Source of the DNA: an uncultured Bacteroidota bacterium
GTDB lineage: Bacteria; Bacteroidota; Bacteroidia; UBA7662
DNA length: 9,264 nt
NCBI GenBank assembly: GCA_903856555.1
Contig: CAIOCC010000213.1
Span: forward strand, 1 to 9,264
Direction of reading: 5' to 3'
Both the position numbers and the translations under genes were made by a program. The notes beneath the pieces are model-generated. The model searched no databases. It had not been told where the DNA came from and saw only the letters and a list, made by a program, of their open reading frames with translations. This document shows, piece after piece, positions 1-7,444 of this stretch. Within the stretch, counting starts at the first letter, position 1, and each line of letters begins with the position of its first letter.

Positions 1-1
1 A

Positions 2-1525
2 TTGGGATTGCAGCATTCCAAAAATATTTACCCGTTGGGTGGGTATTCGGTGAAGTTTTATTACCCCACCACCACCACCTACCAAGCCGTGGATGGAGGC
101 GTTCATTGGAACATGGAAGAAGGCAATGGAGGCGTTTTTGTGAAGCGGTACACCGCGGTTCCTTCGACCACCAACATCAAAAACTTTGGGAATCAAACCA
201 TCCAGTCCATCAATGTAACTACCAGCGTTAGCCACCCCACGGCGATTGGAACCAGTGGAAGCGGGCTAATATATTCGTTGTTACCGGGCACCGATACCAC
301 CTTGAGCTTGGGCGCTCCGCTGATACCCACCGATCCTGGCATCTACACCATGATATCGCAGGTCAGCGGCATCACCGGTGATTTGGTGGCTTCGAACAAT
401 CTCCTGCAATCCAAGATCGTAGCCGTGGACACCGTAGGAACCCAAATCCCCTTGGTTTACCACGATGCCACCCCGGAACCGGGGGGTATCTCCTGGAGCG
501 GGGGCAGCGGAGGAATTGGGTATTATATCAAACCTCCCTTTTACCCTTGCCAAATCAACGGTTACAACTTCACCATTGCCGCTGATCCTTCGGCCAGCGG
601 ATGCTACCTCAAGATTTACGACGATGACGGCCTCAACGGAGGCCCGGGGACTTTGCTGGATTCGGTCTATGCGTCACCTACGTCGTATATCGTCGGCGCC
701 AACAGCACCATACCCACCGCCGGCAGCCAAGTCTCGGTAGCAAGTGGTGGCTTTTATGTGTTATGGGTCATGCCTGCCGGTTCCAATGTGACCTTGGCAT
801 GGGACCGGACCCCCCCTGTTTCCAACCGTTCGTACGAATATTTGGGCGGGCTTTGGGCGCCTTGTCGCTTTCGTTTCACCGAGGATTATTTCTTGGGCGT
901 TTCGGTGGCTTGGGCCAATTTTGAAGATGTGCGTGCGCTGCGTTTGGTATCGCCGCAGGCCAATGCCTTGTTAAATACCCCGACGCCGGTTCAGTTCAGG
1001 GCCCTCAACGCCGGGAGTTCGGTCAACGGCCAGCCCATCCAGTTGGGGTACAAATTCTCCATCGAGGCCCCCGTCTACCATACGGTCCCGGCCGGTTCCA
1101 TCCTACCGGGGGATTCCATCACCCATCAATTCACGACCTTGTTGAGCTCTGGGGCCCTGCGTTCCGGGACTCTTTGTACCTGGGTCCGAATGAACGGTGA
1201 TATGAACAGCAGCAACGACACCACCTGCATCAATGTAACCTATCAGCCGGGGGTTGGTCTTCAAGAAATCGTGCGGGGCAACGGGTCATGGACCCTGTAC
1301 CCGAACCCGGCCTCGGACGAGGTTCGAATTCTGGGAATGAATGAGCAAAAGCTGCCAGGAGAATGGCTGCTATCGGACGCCACAGGACGGGCATACCGTG
1401 TTCGATCGGAACAAGAAACGGATCAACAAATTCGATTGGACCTTCGTGGTTTGGCGGAAGGTGTTTATTACCTCCAATCCGTGAACGAAGCAGGGCGGGC
1501 TTTGCCCCTGTTCATACGCCGTTGA
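2..1525 (+). CDS. T9SS type A sorting domain-containing secreted protein (5'-partial)
   Basis: This is the C-terminal 507 residues of a larger protein. The frame is open to the left edge and the first codon (TTG at base 2) is probably internal, so no signal peptide is visible. Residues about 50-135 look like a CARDB-type beta-sandwich (NFGNQTIQSINV, then ASNN). Residues about 142-297 resemble an accessory domain common in T9SS-secreted proteins, with an acidic loop DDDGLNGGPGTLLDS (198-212) and a conserved aromatic Gly/Trp pattern. Residues about 303-405 look like a second CARDB-type domain ending NSSNDTTC. Residues about 418-507 are the sorting domain, starting SWTLYPNPASDEVRI and containing GLAEGVYYLQ (473-482). 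By family knowledge this tail directs export through the T9SS across the outer membrane and is cleaved, often with attachment to anionic LPS. I see no catalytic domain in the visible part. The enzymatic or adhesive role, if any, lies upstream of the window. Confidence 0.9.
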   Translation: MGLQHSKNIYPLGGYSVKFYYPTTTTYQAVDGGVHWNMEEGNGGVFVKRYTAVPSTTNIKNFGNQTIQSINVTTSVSHPTAIGTSGSGLIYSLLPGTDTTLSLGAPLIPTDPGIYTMISQVSGITGDLVASNNLLQSKIVAVDTVGTQIPLVYHDATPEPGGISWSGGSGGIGYYIKPPFYPCQINGYNFTIAADPSASGCYLKIYDDDGLNGGPGTLLDSVYASPTSYIVGANSTIPTAGSQVSVASGGFYVLWVMPAGSNVTLAWDRTPPVSNRSYEYLGGLWAPCRFRFTEDYFLGVSVAWANFEDVRALRLVSPQANALLNTPTPVQFRALNAGSSVNGQPIQLGYKFSIEAPVYHTVPAGSILPGDSITHQFTTLLSSGALRSGTLCTWVRMNGDMNSSNDTTCINVTYQPGVGLQEIVRGNGSWTLYPNPASDEVRILGMNEQKLPGEWLLSDATGRAYRVRSEQETDQQIRLDLRGLAEGVYYLQSVNEAGRALPLFIRR

Positions 1526-1527
1526 GC

Positions 1528-1551
1528 ACTCGGTTTCGTAGGAAACCGAGT
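1528..1551 (+). terminator. Hairpin terminator after the T9SS cargo gene
   Basis: A perfect 10-bp inverted repeat (ACTCGGTTTC, loop GTAG, GAAACCGAGT) starts two bases after the cargo stop codon. It is followed on the plus strand by a modestly T-rich tail (CTGTCTTTG). The tail is weaker than a classical poly-U run, so intrinsic termination is inferred. The stem is symmetric and lies 17 bp past the 3' end of the oppositely oriented tRNA. It could therefore also help end the tRNA transcript, although no T-run follows on that strand. Confidence 0.65.
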
Positions 1552-1568
1552 CGGCTGTCTTTGTGATG

Positions 1569-1652
1569 TGCCCAGGACTGGACTCGAACCAGCACAGGAT
1601 TACTCCCACTACCCCCTCAAAGTAGCGTGTCTACCAATTTCACCACCTGGGC
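1569..1652 (-). tRNA. tRNA-Leu (anticodon GAG)
   Basis: Read on the minus strand, this is an 84-nt class II tRNA. The acceptor stem GCCCAGG (1646-1652) pairs perfectly with CCTGGGC (1570-1576), and the discriminator base is A (1569). The D-arm region reads GTGGTGAAATTGGTAGACAC, as in bacterial leucine tRNAs. The anticodon arm is CTACT-TTGAGGG-GGTAG, giving anticodon GAG, which reads CUU/CUC leucine codons. A long variable arm follows, with GGA/TCC pairing. The T-arm is GCTGG-TTCGAGT-CCAGT. The bases after the discriminator are CAT, so the 3' CCA is not encoded and must be added by the CCA-adding enzyme. The gene lies 21 bp after the mltG stop on the same strand, with its own likely promoter in that gap. 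Confidence 0.96.
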
Positions 1653-1661
1653 AAAGGCCTG

Positions 1662-1669
1662 CAAAGGTA
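1662..1669 (-). promoter_or_regulatory. Putative -10 (TAnnTTTG) box for tRNA-Leu
   Basis: The minus strand reads TACCTTTG, an exact match to the Bacteroidota -10 consensus TAnnTTTG. Its 3' edge is 9 nt before the first base of the mature tRNA. That spacing would start transcription at or just before the tRNA 5' end. I could not find a clear -33 TTG element upstream, inside the end of mltG, so this rests on the -10 match and its position. Confidence 0.5.
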
Positions 1670-1673
1670 AGGT

Positions 1674-2687
1674 CTAGGACTGGATTTTGACCCCTCGACG
1701 ATCCAGGCTTTTGCGGTAAAGCTGGGCATTGCGGGTGTGTTCAGCAAAAGTGGTCGCAAAACGATGGGTACCTGCCCTTAGGGGATCGGCGCAAAAATAA
1801 AGAAAGGAATGATTTTCGGGGGCCAAAACGGCCCTAAGAGCGTTTTTGGACGGAACACATACAGGGCCCGGGGGCAATCCCGTCCGTCGATACGTATTGT
1901 ATGGCGACACCGTAAGGGTATGATCCAACCCGATTCTCCTTAAATCAAAGCGACCCAAGGCAAACTTGATGGTTGGATCCGCCTGCAGCGGCATGCCGAT
2001 ACGCAAGCGATTGAGGTAAACGCCCGCGATCCGGGGTCGCTCGGCTTCGTATTGGGTTTCTTCTTCGATGATGGAGGCGAGAATGAGGGCCTCCCGAGGG
2101 GATAAACCCTGGGCCTGGGCACTATTGATTCGCTCGGGACTCCAGAAGCGGCGGTATTCGCCTCGCATCCGCTCCACAAAAACCATGGGAGCAACCGTCC
2201 AGTACACCTCGTAGGTATCCGGTAGAAAGAGTAGTAAGTTGTTTTGGGCATCCCAACGACCGCTATCCAAGTCCACCGAGTCCTTGAGAACAGCCATCCA
2301 TGCGGCCGAATCGGACATCAATTTCTGACCAAGAAAAGCCGCCAGGCGATGAGGGGTTCTTTGTTTGTTGAGGACCAATCGAACGGGCGTTTGACGACCT
2401 TGCTCAAGGGCACGAATCCATGCAAACAAGGAAATCCGGGTTGAGAATCGATAATGCCCGGGCTTGGGCGAACCAAAAAAACCTGCCTGAAGATAGACGC
2501 TTAACCGTTTCCTCAAAAAAGACGGAAGGAGATCCGAATGAACGGAGTCGTTCAAGAGGGCGGTCCACGTCGTATGCCGCTGGGCAGGTATGGAAGGGAG
2601 TTTTCGGGGAAAACCTAAATCCACCGCAAGCAGGAAGATGGCGACCAAGACCACCCCAAGAATGATTCGTATTCTATTAGTATTCAA
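1674..2687 (-). CDS. mltG: Endolytic transglycosylase MltG (YceG-like)
   Basis: MltG is an inner-membrane lytic transglycosylase that cleaves nascent peptidoglycan glycan strands and is thought to set their length. The 337-residue protein has one N-terminal membrane anchor (about residues 6-24) and a periplasmic YceG domain. The hallmark block is LILASIIEEETQYEAER (201-217). Glu208 aligns by pattern with the catalytic Glu of Escherichia coli MltG (SIVEKET). It is followed by YLNRLRIGMPLQADPTIKFALG (224-245), SPYNTYRRTGLPPGPVCVPS (261-280) and YFCADPLRAGTHRFATTFAEH (297-317), all typical of the family. Length is near the usual 330-350. The start is TTG at 2687; no ATG or GTG is near, and the first codon overlaps the TGA of the upstream cytochrome gene (TTGA), suggesting translational coupling. 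It is the second gene of that unit and precedes tRNA-Leu. Confidence 0.95.
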   Translation of the reverse strand: MNTNRIRIILGVVLVAIFLLAVDLGFPRKLPSIPAQRHTTWTALLNDSVHSDLLPSFLRKRLSVYLQAGFFGSPKPGHYRFSTRISLFAWIRALEQGRQTPVRLVLNKQRTPHRLAAFLGQKLMSDSAAWMAVLKDSVDLDSGRWDAQNNLLLFLPDTYEVYWTVAPMVFVERMRGEYRRFWSPERINSAQAQGLSPREALILASIIEEETQYEAERPRIAGVYLNRLRIGMPLQADPTIKFALGRFDLRRIGLDHTLTVSPYNTYRRTGLPPGPVCVPSKNALRAVLAPENHSFLYFCADPLRAGTHRFATTFAEHTRNAQLYRKSLDRRGVKIQS

Positions 2688-4696
2688 GGCTTTAATTGAT
2701 TTTTGAGGGCCAGCGCCCGGGGATCCCCGGGGTAGCGCCGCAGCATGTCATCCAACAATCGAAGGGCCTCTTTTTTTTGGCCTAGGTGAATGCGCAGACC
2801 GATCCGATTCAGGAGCGAAGGTGCATGGTCCGGATCCAAACGCAAGGCTTTGTTGTAACACTGATCCGCCTTTTGGGGCTGAGCGGATTCCAAGTACATA
2901 AAACCCAGATTCGCATAGGCCGGGACATAGTCCGGATCGCGATCCGTTAATCGCTGCAAACGTTGCATGGCCCCTTCCCGGCGAGACAGGCGGTACTCAT
3001 TCAAAGCCAACTTGAGCACAAAGTCCGAGGAGCCGGGAACCAAATCCACGGCCCGCTTTAGGTAGACGGACGCAGAGACCGGATCGTTGCGCATCGTTAG
3101 GATTTCCCCCAACCGATAGGCCGTCCATGCATCGCAACGTTCTGGTTTCAAAAGGTTGGCGTGGCTTTGGGACAAAGCAACCCAGGCAGCCGCTTGTCCA
3201 GACAAGTACATCCAATGCACATAATTTTCGACCCACAGGCTTTTTCGGGATGATGTTGGGGTTCGTTCCAAGAGCAGGCGTGCGCTATCCAAACCCTGCT
3301 TTTCGCCATCAAATCGTTCCACGTATTGCAACCAAGCCTTGGCCAAGGTCATGGGGTCGGGTCGACTTTCGTTCAGGGAGGCCAGTCCCAAGAGGGCCCC
3401 TCGCTCGGGCCATTTTTGGAAGGACCCGTTTCCGTTTTGGGAGGGCACCTGGATTTTGTGATCGGTGATGCGAACGTGCGGTATATCCGAGGAACCGGAT
3501 TTGGGCATATGACAGGCCACGCAGCGGTTTCCTTGGACCATTCGGGCTTTGAGAGGGGCAGAACAGGCGGCTTCTGGGGCAGCACTAGACGGGAGCGATG
3601 AGGCGTTTTTTGGGCCTTCACCGTGGCAACCATGGCAGGTGCGGTCGTAAACGGCCGCATCGGTCTTGAGGACCGATCGATGGGGGTTATGACAGGAGAT
3701 GCATCGCAGGGCCAAGGGCTCCTTGGTCAGGCAAGCCGATTGGGCCAAACGATCGGGATGCGAGGCCATGATGAAAAAATCTTCGTGGTTCTGGTGCCTG
3801 GGCAAAAAAACCGATAACACATCGCTGAGAACCATGCCCGGCTTGAAATCGGCAAAGGTTTTTCCGGGTTTGAGGACCGCATTCCCCTGCAGGTGGCAAC
3901 GCCTGCACAAATCATTCTGCAAGCCAGGGCTGAGCCGTCGGGGATTGACGATGGAATAGTCCGGACCTGCCGAGGTATCAATGATTTGTCCCCTGCTTTT
4001 TTCGGCCACGTGCAAGGCTCCCGGCCCGTGACAACGCTCGCAGTCAATGCCTTCGGGAACCCGCAGGTAATGATTAAAGGCTTCTTTTCCGGCCACAGGG
4101 TGGGCGTTGTGGCATTGGATGCACTCCGCCTCGATAGGTCGGCTAAACCGAGCGTTGTTCCCGTTTTCGTAACCCGGCGGGAGATCCCAGCGACCTTCCT
4201 GGGTATAATACGTCATGGGCAGTTGGCAAAGCAGGCCGTTGCGCCAACGCAAATGGCTGTTGGTATGCTGTCCCGAGCCCACCACCATGTCAACACGCTC
4301 CAAGCGTTGGTGCACGGTGTCTCCCCTCTCGTCCAGCCTAAACTCTCGAATGAACAGAGCCCCGTTTTGACGAAAAGCCTGGTAGGTCATTTTCAAAACC
4401 GTGTCTTGGACCAAGGCCGGCGGACCTTGCCAAGGGGCCCGCGAATGTTCGGGAGCCAAGCCCCAGGAACGACCCATGCCCGTTTCCATGTAGGTATCGT
4501 AAATCTCGGCATGGCAGTTTCGGCAAACTTCTTTGCCTACGTAGGCCGTTTGGCCTTGGATGTTTCGAAAGCGAGCGCCCAATGCACGATCTTCTTGAAG
4601 GTTACGTCCTGATTCCTGGTCCGAGGGTCCGGTACACCAAACCAACATCAGCCACAGGGGCATCATCCAAACCAAGACCTTGAGTGTAGAGCGCAC
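2684..4696 (-). CDS. Seven-heme c-type cytochrome with C-terminal TPR repeats, probable lipoprotein
   Basis: This 670-residue exported protein carries seven CxxCH heme-attachment motifs: Cys58 (CRNCH), Cys192 (CIQCH), Cys219 (CERCH), Cys264 (CRRCH), Cys332 (CISCH, followed by NPH), Cys354 (CHGCH) and Cys392 (CVACH). The heme part (about 50-415) also has GSGQHTNSHLRWRNG (140-154) and HMPKSGSSDIPHVRITDHKI (396-415). These recall the cytochrome c554-like multiheme/TPR proteins of Planctomycetes, Acidobacteria and Bacteroidota. Residues about 520-670 form TPR-type helical repeats, for example YANLGFMYLESAQPQKADQCYNKALRLDP (594-622). The N-terminus has a hydrophobic segment (5-20) ending LVWC at Cys21, so lipidation is likely, although Trp at -1 is atypical. 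Heme would be attached outside the cytoplasm; electron partner and substrate are unknown. The start is GTG at 4696; the later Met11 would remove most of the signal. It is divergent from valS and coupled to mltG. Confidence 0.88.
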   Translation of the reverse strand: MRSTLKVLVWMMPLWLMLVWCTGPSDQESGRNLQEDRALGARFRNIQGQTAYVGKEVCRNCHAEIYDTYMETGMGRSWGLAPEHSRAPWQGPPALVQDTVLKMTYQAFRQNGALFIREFRLDERGDTVHQRLERVDMVVGSGQHTNSHLRWRNGLLCQLPMTYYTQEGRWDLPPGYENGNNARFSRPIEAECIQCHNAHPVAGKEAFNHYLRVPEGIDCERCHGPGALHVAEKSRGQIIDTSAGPDYSIVNPRRLSPGLQNDLCRRCHLQGNAVLKPGKTFADFKPGMVLSDVLSVFLPRHQNHEDFFIMASHPDRLAQSACLTKEPLALRCISCHNPHRSVLKTDAAVYDRTCHGCHGEGPKNASSLPSSAAPEAACSAPLKARMVQGNRCVACHMPKSGSSDIPHVRITDHKIQVPSQNGNGSFQKWPERGALLGLASLNESRPDPMTLAKAWLQYVERFDGEKQGLDSARLLLERTPTSSRKSLWVENYVHWMYLSGQAAAWVALSQSHANLLKPERCDAWTAYRLGEILTMRNDPVSASVYLKRAVDLVPGSSDFVLKLALNEYRLSRREGAMQRLQRLTDRDPDYVPAYANLGFMYLESAQPQKADQCYNKALRLDPDHAPSLLNRIGLRIHLGQKKEALRLLDDMLRRYPGDPRALALKNQLKP

Positions 4697-4722
4697 CCTG
4701 CAAAATTGACCACAGAAAACCC

Positions 4723-4749
4723 TTGTGAGGCCTTTGAAAAGTAGATTTG
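4723..4749 (+). promoter_or_regulatory. Putative valS promoter (TTG ... TAnnTTTG)
   Basis: TTG at 4723-4725 and TAGATTTG at 4742-4749 match the Bacteroidota -33 and -10 (TAnnTTTG) elements, with a 16-bp spacer, slightly short for the usual range. Transcription would start around 4755-4758, leaving a 5' leader of only about 5-8 nt before the ATG at 4763. No Shine-Dalgarno sequence is visible, consistent with such a short leader. Confidence 0.5.
4736..4743 (-). promoter_or_regulatory. Possible -10 box for the cytochrome-mltG unit
   Basis: The minus strand reads TACTTTTC, seven of eight positions of TAnnTTTG, about 40 nt upstream of the GTG start. A second near match, CAATTTTG (4701-4708), lies only 4 nt from the GTG, which is probably too close. 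No convincing -33 element was found. The unit must start somewhere in the 66-bp gap or inside the valS 5' end, so this is only the best candidate. Confidence 0.25.
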
Positions 4750-4760
4750 TTGCTATCTAC
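4741..4760. repeat. Inverted repeat overlapping the valS -10 box
   Basis: Arms GTAGAT (4741-4746) and ATCTAC (4755-4760) are perfect complements around an 8-nt centre. The left arm overlaps the TAGATTTG -10 box and the right arm ends two bases before the valS ATG. It could be an operator half-site pair or a chance 6-bp match; nothing else identifies a regulator. Confidence 0.4.
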
Positions 4761-4762
4761 CC

Positions 4763-7444
4763 ATGAACGAATCCAAACAATACCAACCACGGGGCCTTGA
4801 GGACCGTTGGTACGAGCGATGGACCCAAAGCGGTTGTTTTCGCAGCAAACCGGACGATCGCGATGCTTACACAGTGGTCATCCCCCCTCCCAATGTGACC
4901 GGTGTCCTGCATTTGGGGCATATGCTCAACAACACGATCCAGGATATGTTGATCCGCAAAGCCCGTATGCAAGGCAAAAATGCTTGCTGGGTTCCCGGTA
5001 CCGACCATGCTTCGATTGCAACCGAAACCAAGGTGGTTCAACACCTGGCCGAACAAGGCCTGGACAAACAAAGCTTGGGAAGGGAAGCCTTTCTGGAACA
5101 TGCCTGGGCGTGGAAAGAGAAATACGGGGGCATTATCCTGAGTCAACTGCGCAAATTGGGGGCCTCGTTGGACTGGGACCGGGAAGCCTTTACCATGAGT
5201 CCCGAACTCAGCCGAACGGTGGTGGATGCCTTTGTTCAACTCTACCATGAAGGCCTGATCTACCGGGGAACCCGCATGGTGAATTGGGACCCTCTGGGCC
5301 AAACGGCCCTGGCCGATGACGAAGTGATTTTCAAGGAGGTTGCCTCCAAAATGGTTTATATCCGTTATCAGGTGGTGGGGAGCGATGCCTCCTTGACGGT
5401 GGCGACCGTCCGTCCCGAAACCATCATGGCGGATGCCGCGGTCTGTGTCCACCCCGATGATGAACGCTACCGCCATCTGGTGGGACAATCCGTTCGCATT
5501 CCCTTGATTGGCAAGGAAATACCCATTATCGCCGACTCTTATGTGGATCCAGCCTTTGGAACCGGTTGCCTTAAAATCACCCCGGCCCATGATCCCAATG
5601 ACCATGAATTGGGTCTCAAACATCGTCTTCCATGCCTGGATATTTTGGATACCCAGGGCCGCCTGAACGAGCAGGCAACGATTCTGGTGGGAATGGACCG
5701 CATGGAGGCCCGTCGCGCCATTCTGCCTTTGCTTGAGGCCGAAGGGGCCTTGGAGAAGGTGGAAGATTATACGTCCTCGGTGGGCCATAGCGAGCGTTCC
5801 AACGCCGTGGTGGAGCCCCGGCTCAGCTTGCAGTGGTTTGTGAAGATGAAGGACATGGCCGCTCCCGCTTTGGAGGCCGTGGTGGAAGGAGAAGTTCGGC
5901 TTTTCCCCGACAAATTCATGGGAACCTACCGGCATTGGATGGAAAATTGCCGGGATTGGTGCATCTCAAGGCAATTGTGGTGGGGTCATCGCATTCCTGC
6001 TTGGTATTCCCCGGATGGTCAGACCTGGGTGGCCGCGACGGTCCAGGAAGCCGCCGCCCAAACCGAAGGAAAATGGTCGGTCAGCGACCTGCGCCAGGAC
6101 GAGGATGTTTTGGATACCTGGTTTTCGAGCTGGTTATGGCCCATGTCTGTTTTTGAACAGGACTTTATTCATCCTTCACCCAACAAGCCATCGACCGGTG
6201 AATTGGCCTATTACTACCCAACGGCGGTCCTGGTCACCGGCCCTGATATTTTGTTTTTTTGGGTGGCCCGTATGATCATGGCCGGACAGAAATTCCTCGG
6301 CCAAGTACCTTTCAAGGACGTGTACCTCACGGGCATCGTTCGCGATAAACAAGGTCGCAAAATGTCCAAATCCCTGGGAAATTCACCGGATCCATTGGAC
6401 TTGATTGAACAGTACGGTGCCGATAGCCTGCGCATGGGTTTGTTGTTCAGCTCTCCGGCTGGCAATGATTTGCTCTTTGACGAATCCCAATTGGAGCAGG
6501 GTCGGCATTTTGCGAACAAATTATGGAACGCCTACCGACTTCTCCTGAGCTGGCACGAGCAGGGACCCGAAACGTCGACCCCGCCCCCACCGGCCGGTCC
6601 GGCTGTGCAGTGGTTTGGTCAACGCTTGGGACAGGCCCTCGAGGAAATCGAAAGCGCTTACCAAACCTACCGGTTATCGGAAGTTATTCGCTTGATATAC
6701 AAATTAGTATGGGATGATTTCTGTTCCTGGTACCTGGAAATGATCAAACCCGAATATGGCACGCGCATTCATCGCTCGGTGTTGGAACAAAGTGCGGAAT
6801 TCTACCGCGATTTGTTAGCACTCCTGCACCCGATCATGCCATTTGTCACCGAAGAGTTGTTCCATCTCATCCAAGATTTTCGCAACCCTCAAAACCTACG
6901 CGTCGAGAAGGAATTCTTGTGCTTATCCGATTACCCCAAAGCTCGTTCTTTTGACAAGGCCTACCTCAACCAAGCCTCGATGGTCCTGGATCTGGTGGTG
7001 GCCCTCCGCAATTTCAAAGGCAGCAACCAACTGGGGGTTCGGCATCCGTTGACCCTGGTCAGGGGAGAAGACGCCGCTTTTCTGGATGATTTTGAGCCTA
7101 TTATTCAGCGACTTACAAACACCCAAATCAGCACTGATTCCAACGCAGACGACCAAGGACATTGGTCGGCCCTGCTTTGTGGCTCGCACAAGGTCATGGT
7201 GAATCCCGGAGTTGTTTTGAACACCGAAGCAGCTTTGGACCAATTAAAAAAAGACTTGGAATACCAGCAAAATTTCTTGGCCTTGGTTCGCCAAAAACTA
7301 CAGAACACTGCTTTTGTTTCCAAAGCTCCGCCCAAGGTCCTTGAACTGGAAACCAAAAAAGAGTCCGATGCTTTGACCAAGATTCAGGCCTTGCAAGAAG
7401 AAATGGCCCGAATTAGCGGGACTTCGAACGAGCCGCTCCGCTGA
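4763..7444 (+). CDS. valS: Valine--tRNA ligase (ValRS)
   Basis: This cytoplasmic class Ia aminoacyl-tRNA synthetase joins valine to tRNA-Val and hydrolyses mischarged threonyl-tRNA. The 893 residues are a full-length match to the usual 870-950. The Rossmann catalytic domain starts with PPPNVTGVLHLGHMLNN (31-47), in which HLGH (40-43) is the HIGH signature. WVPGTDHASIATE (76-88) follows. The CP1 editing domain holds TVRPETIMADAAV (205-217) and TPAHDPNDHELG (263-274). The second catalytic half has RDWCISRQLWWGHRIPAW (387-404), DTWFSSWLWP (441-450) and KMSKS (523-527, in GRKMSKSLGN). The anticodon-binding helical domain spans about 610-780. A C-terminal coiled coil (about 811-876) is the tRNA-binding arm typical of ValRS and distinguishes it from IleRS and LeuRS. 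The ATG at 4763 follows the promoter closely. The 3' end overlaps the convergent recombinase gene by 32 bp. Confidence 0.99.
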   Translation: MNESKQYQPRGLEDRWYERWTQSGCFRSKPDDRDAYTVVIPPPNVTGVLHLGHMLNNTIQDMLIRKARMQGKNACWVPGTDHASIATETKVVQHLAEQGLDKQSLGREAFLEHAWAWKEKYGGIILSQLRKLGASLDWDREAFTMSPELSRTVVDAFVQLYHEGLIYRGTRMVNWDPLGQTALADDEVIFKEVASKMVYIRYQVVGSDASLTVATVRPETIMADAAVCVHPDDERYRHLVGQSVRIPLIGKEIPIIADSYVDPAFGTGCLKITPAHDPNDHELGLKHRLPCLDILDTQGRLNEQATILVGMDRMEARRAILPLLEAEGALEKVEDYTSSVGHSERSNAVVEPRLSLQWFVKMKDMAAPALEAVVEGEVRLFPDKFMGTYRHWMENCRDWCISRQLWWGHRIPAWYSPDGQTWVAATVQEAAAQTEGKWSVSDLRQDEDVLDTWFSSWLWPMSVFEQDFIHPSPNKPSTGELAYYYPTAVLVTGPDILFFWVARMIMAGQKFLGQVPFKDVYLTGIVRDKQGRKMSKSLGNSPDPLDLIEQYGADSLRMGLLFSSPAGNDLLFDESQLEQGRHFANKLWNAYRLLLSWHEQGPETSTPPPPAGPAVQWFGQRLGQALEEIESAYQTYRLSEVIRLIYKLVWDDFCSWYLEMIKPEYGTRIHRSVLEQSAEFYRDLLALLHPIMPFVTEELFHLIQDFRNPQNLRVEKEFLCLSDYPKARSFDKAYLNQASMVLDLVVALRNFKGSNQLGVRHPLTLVRGEDAAFLDDFEPIIQRLTNTQISTDSNADDQGHWSALLCGSHKVMVNPGVVLNTEAALDQLKKDLEYQQNFLALVRQKLQNTAFVSKAPPKVLELETKKESDALTKIQALQEEMARISGTSNEPLR

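Noticed and set aside
3893..4612. A 239-codon open frame antisense to the multiheme cytochrome
   Set aside because: It is the complement of clear heme-motif coding sequence, with no family signature of its own.
4697..4762. Possible T-box or other riboswitch before valS
   Set aside because: The gap is only 66 bp and the predicted leader is under 10 nt. There is no T-box core sequence or specifier stem.
4757..5935. A 392-codon open frame antisense to the first half of valS
   Set aside because: It lies wholly opposite a strongly conserved synthetase, has no recognisable domain, and its low-complexity His/Gly-rich composition is what the complement of valS codons gives.
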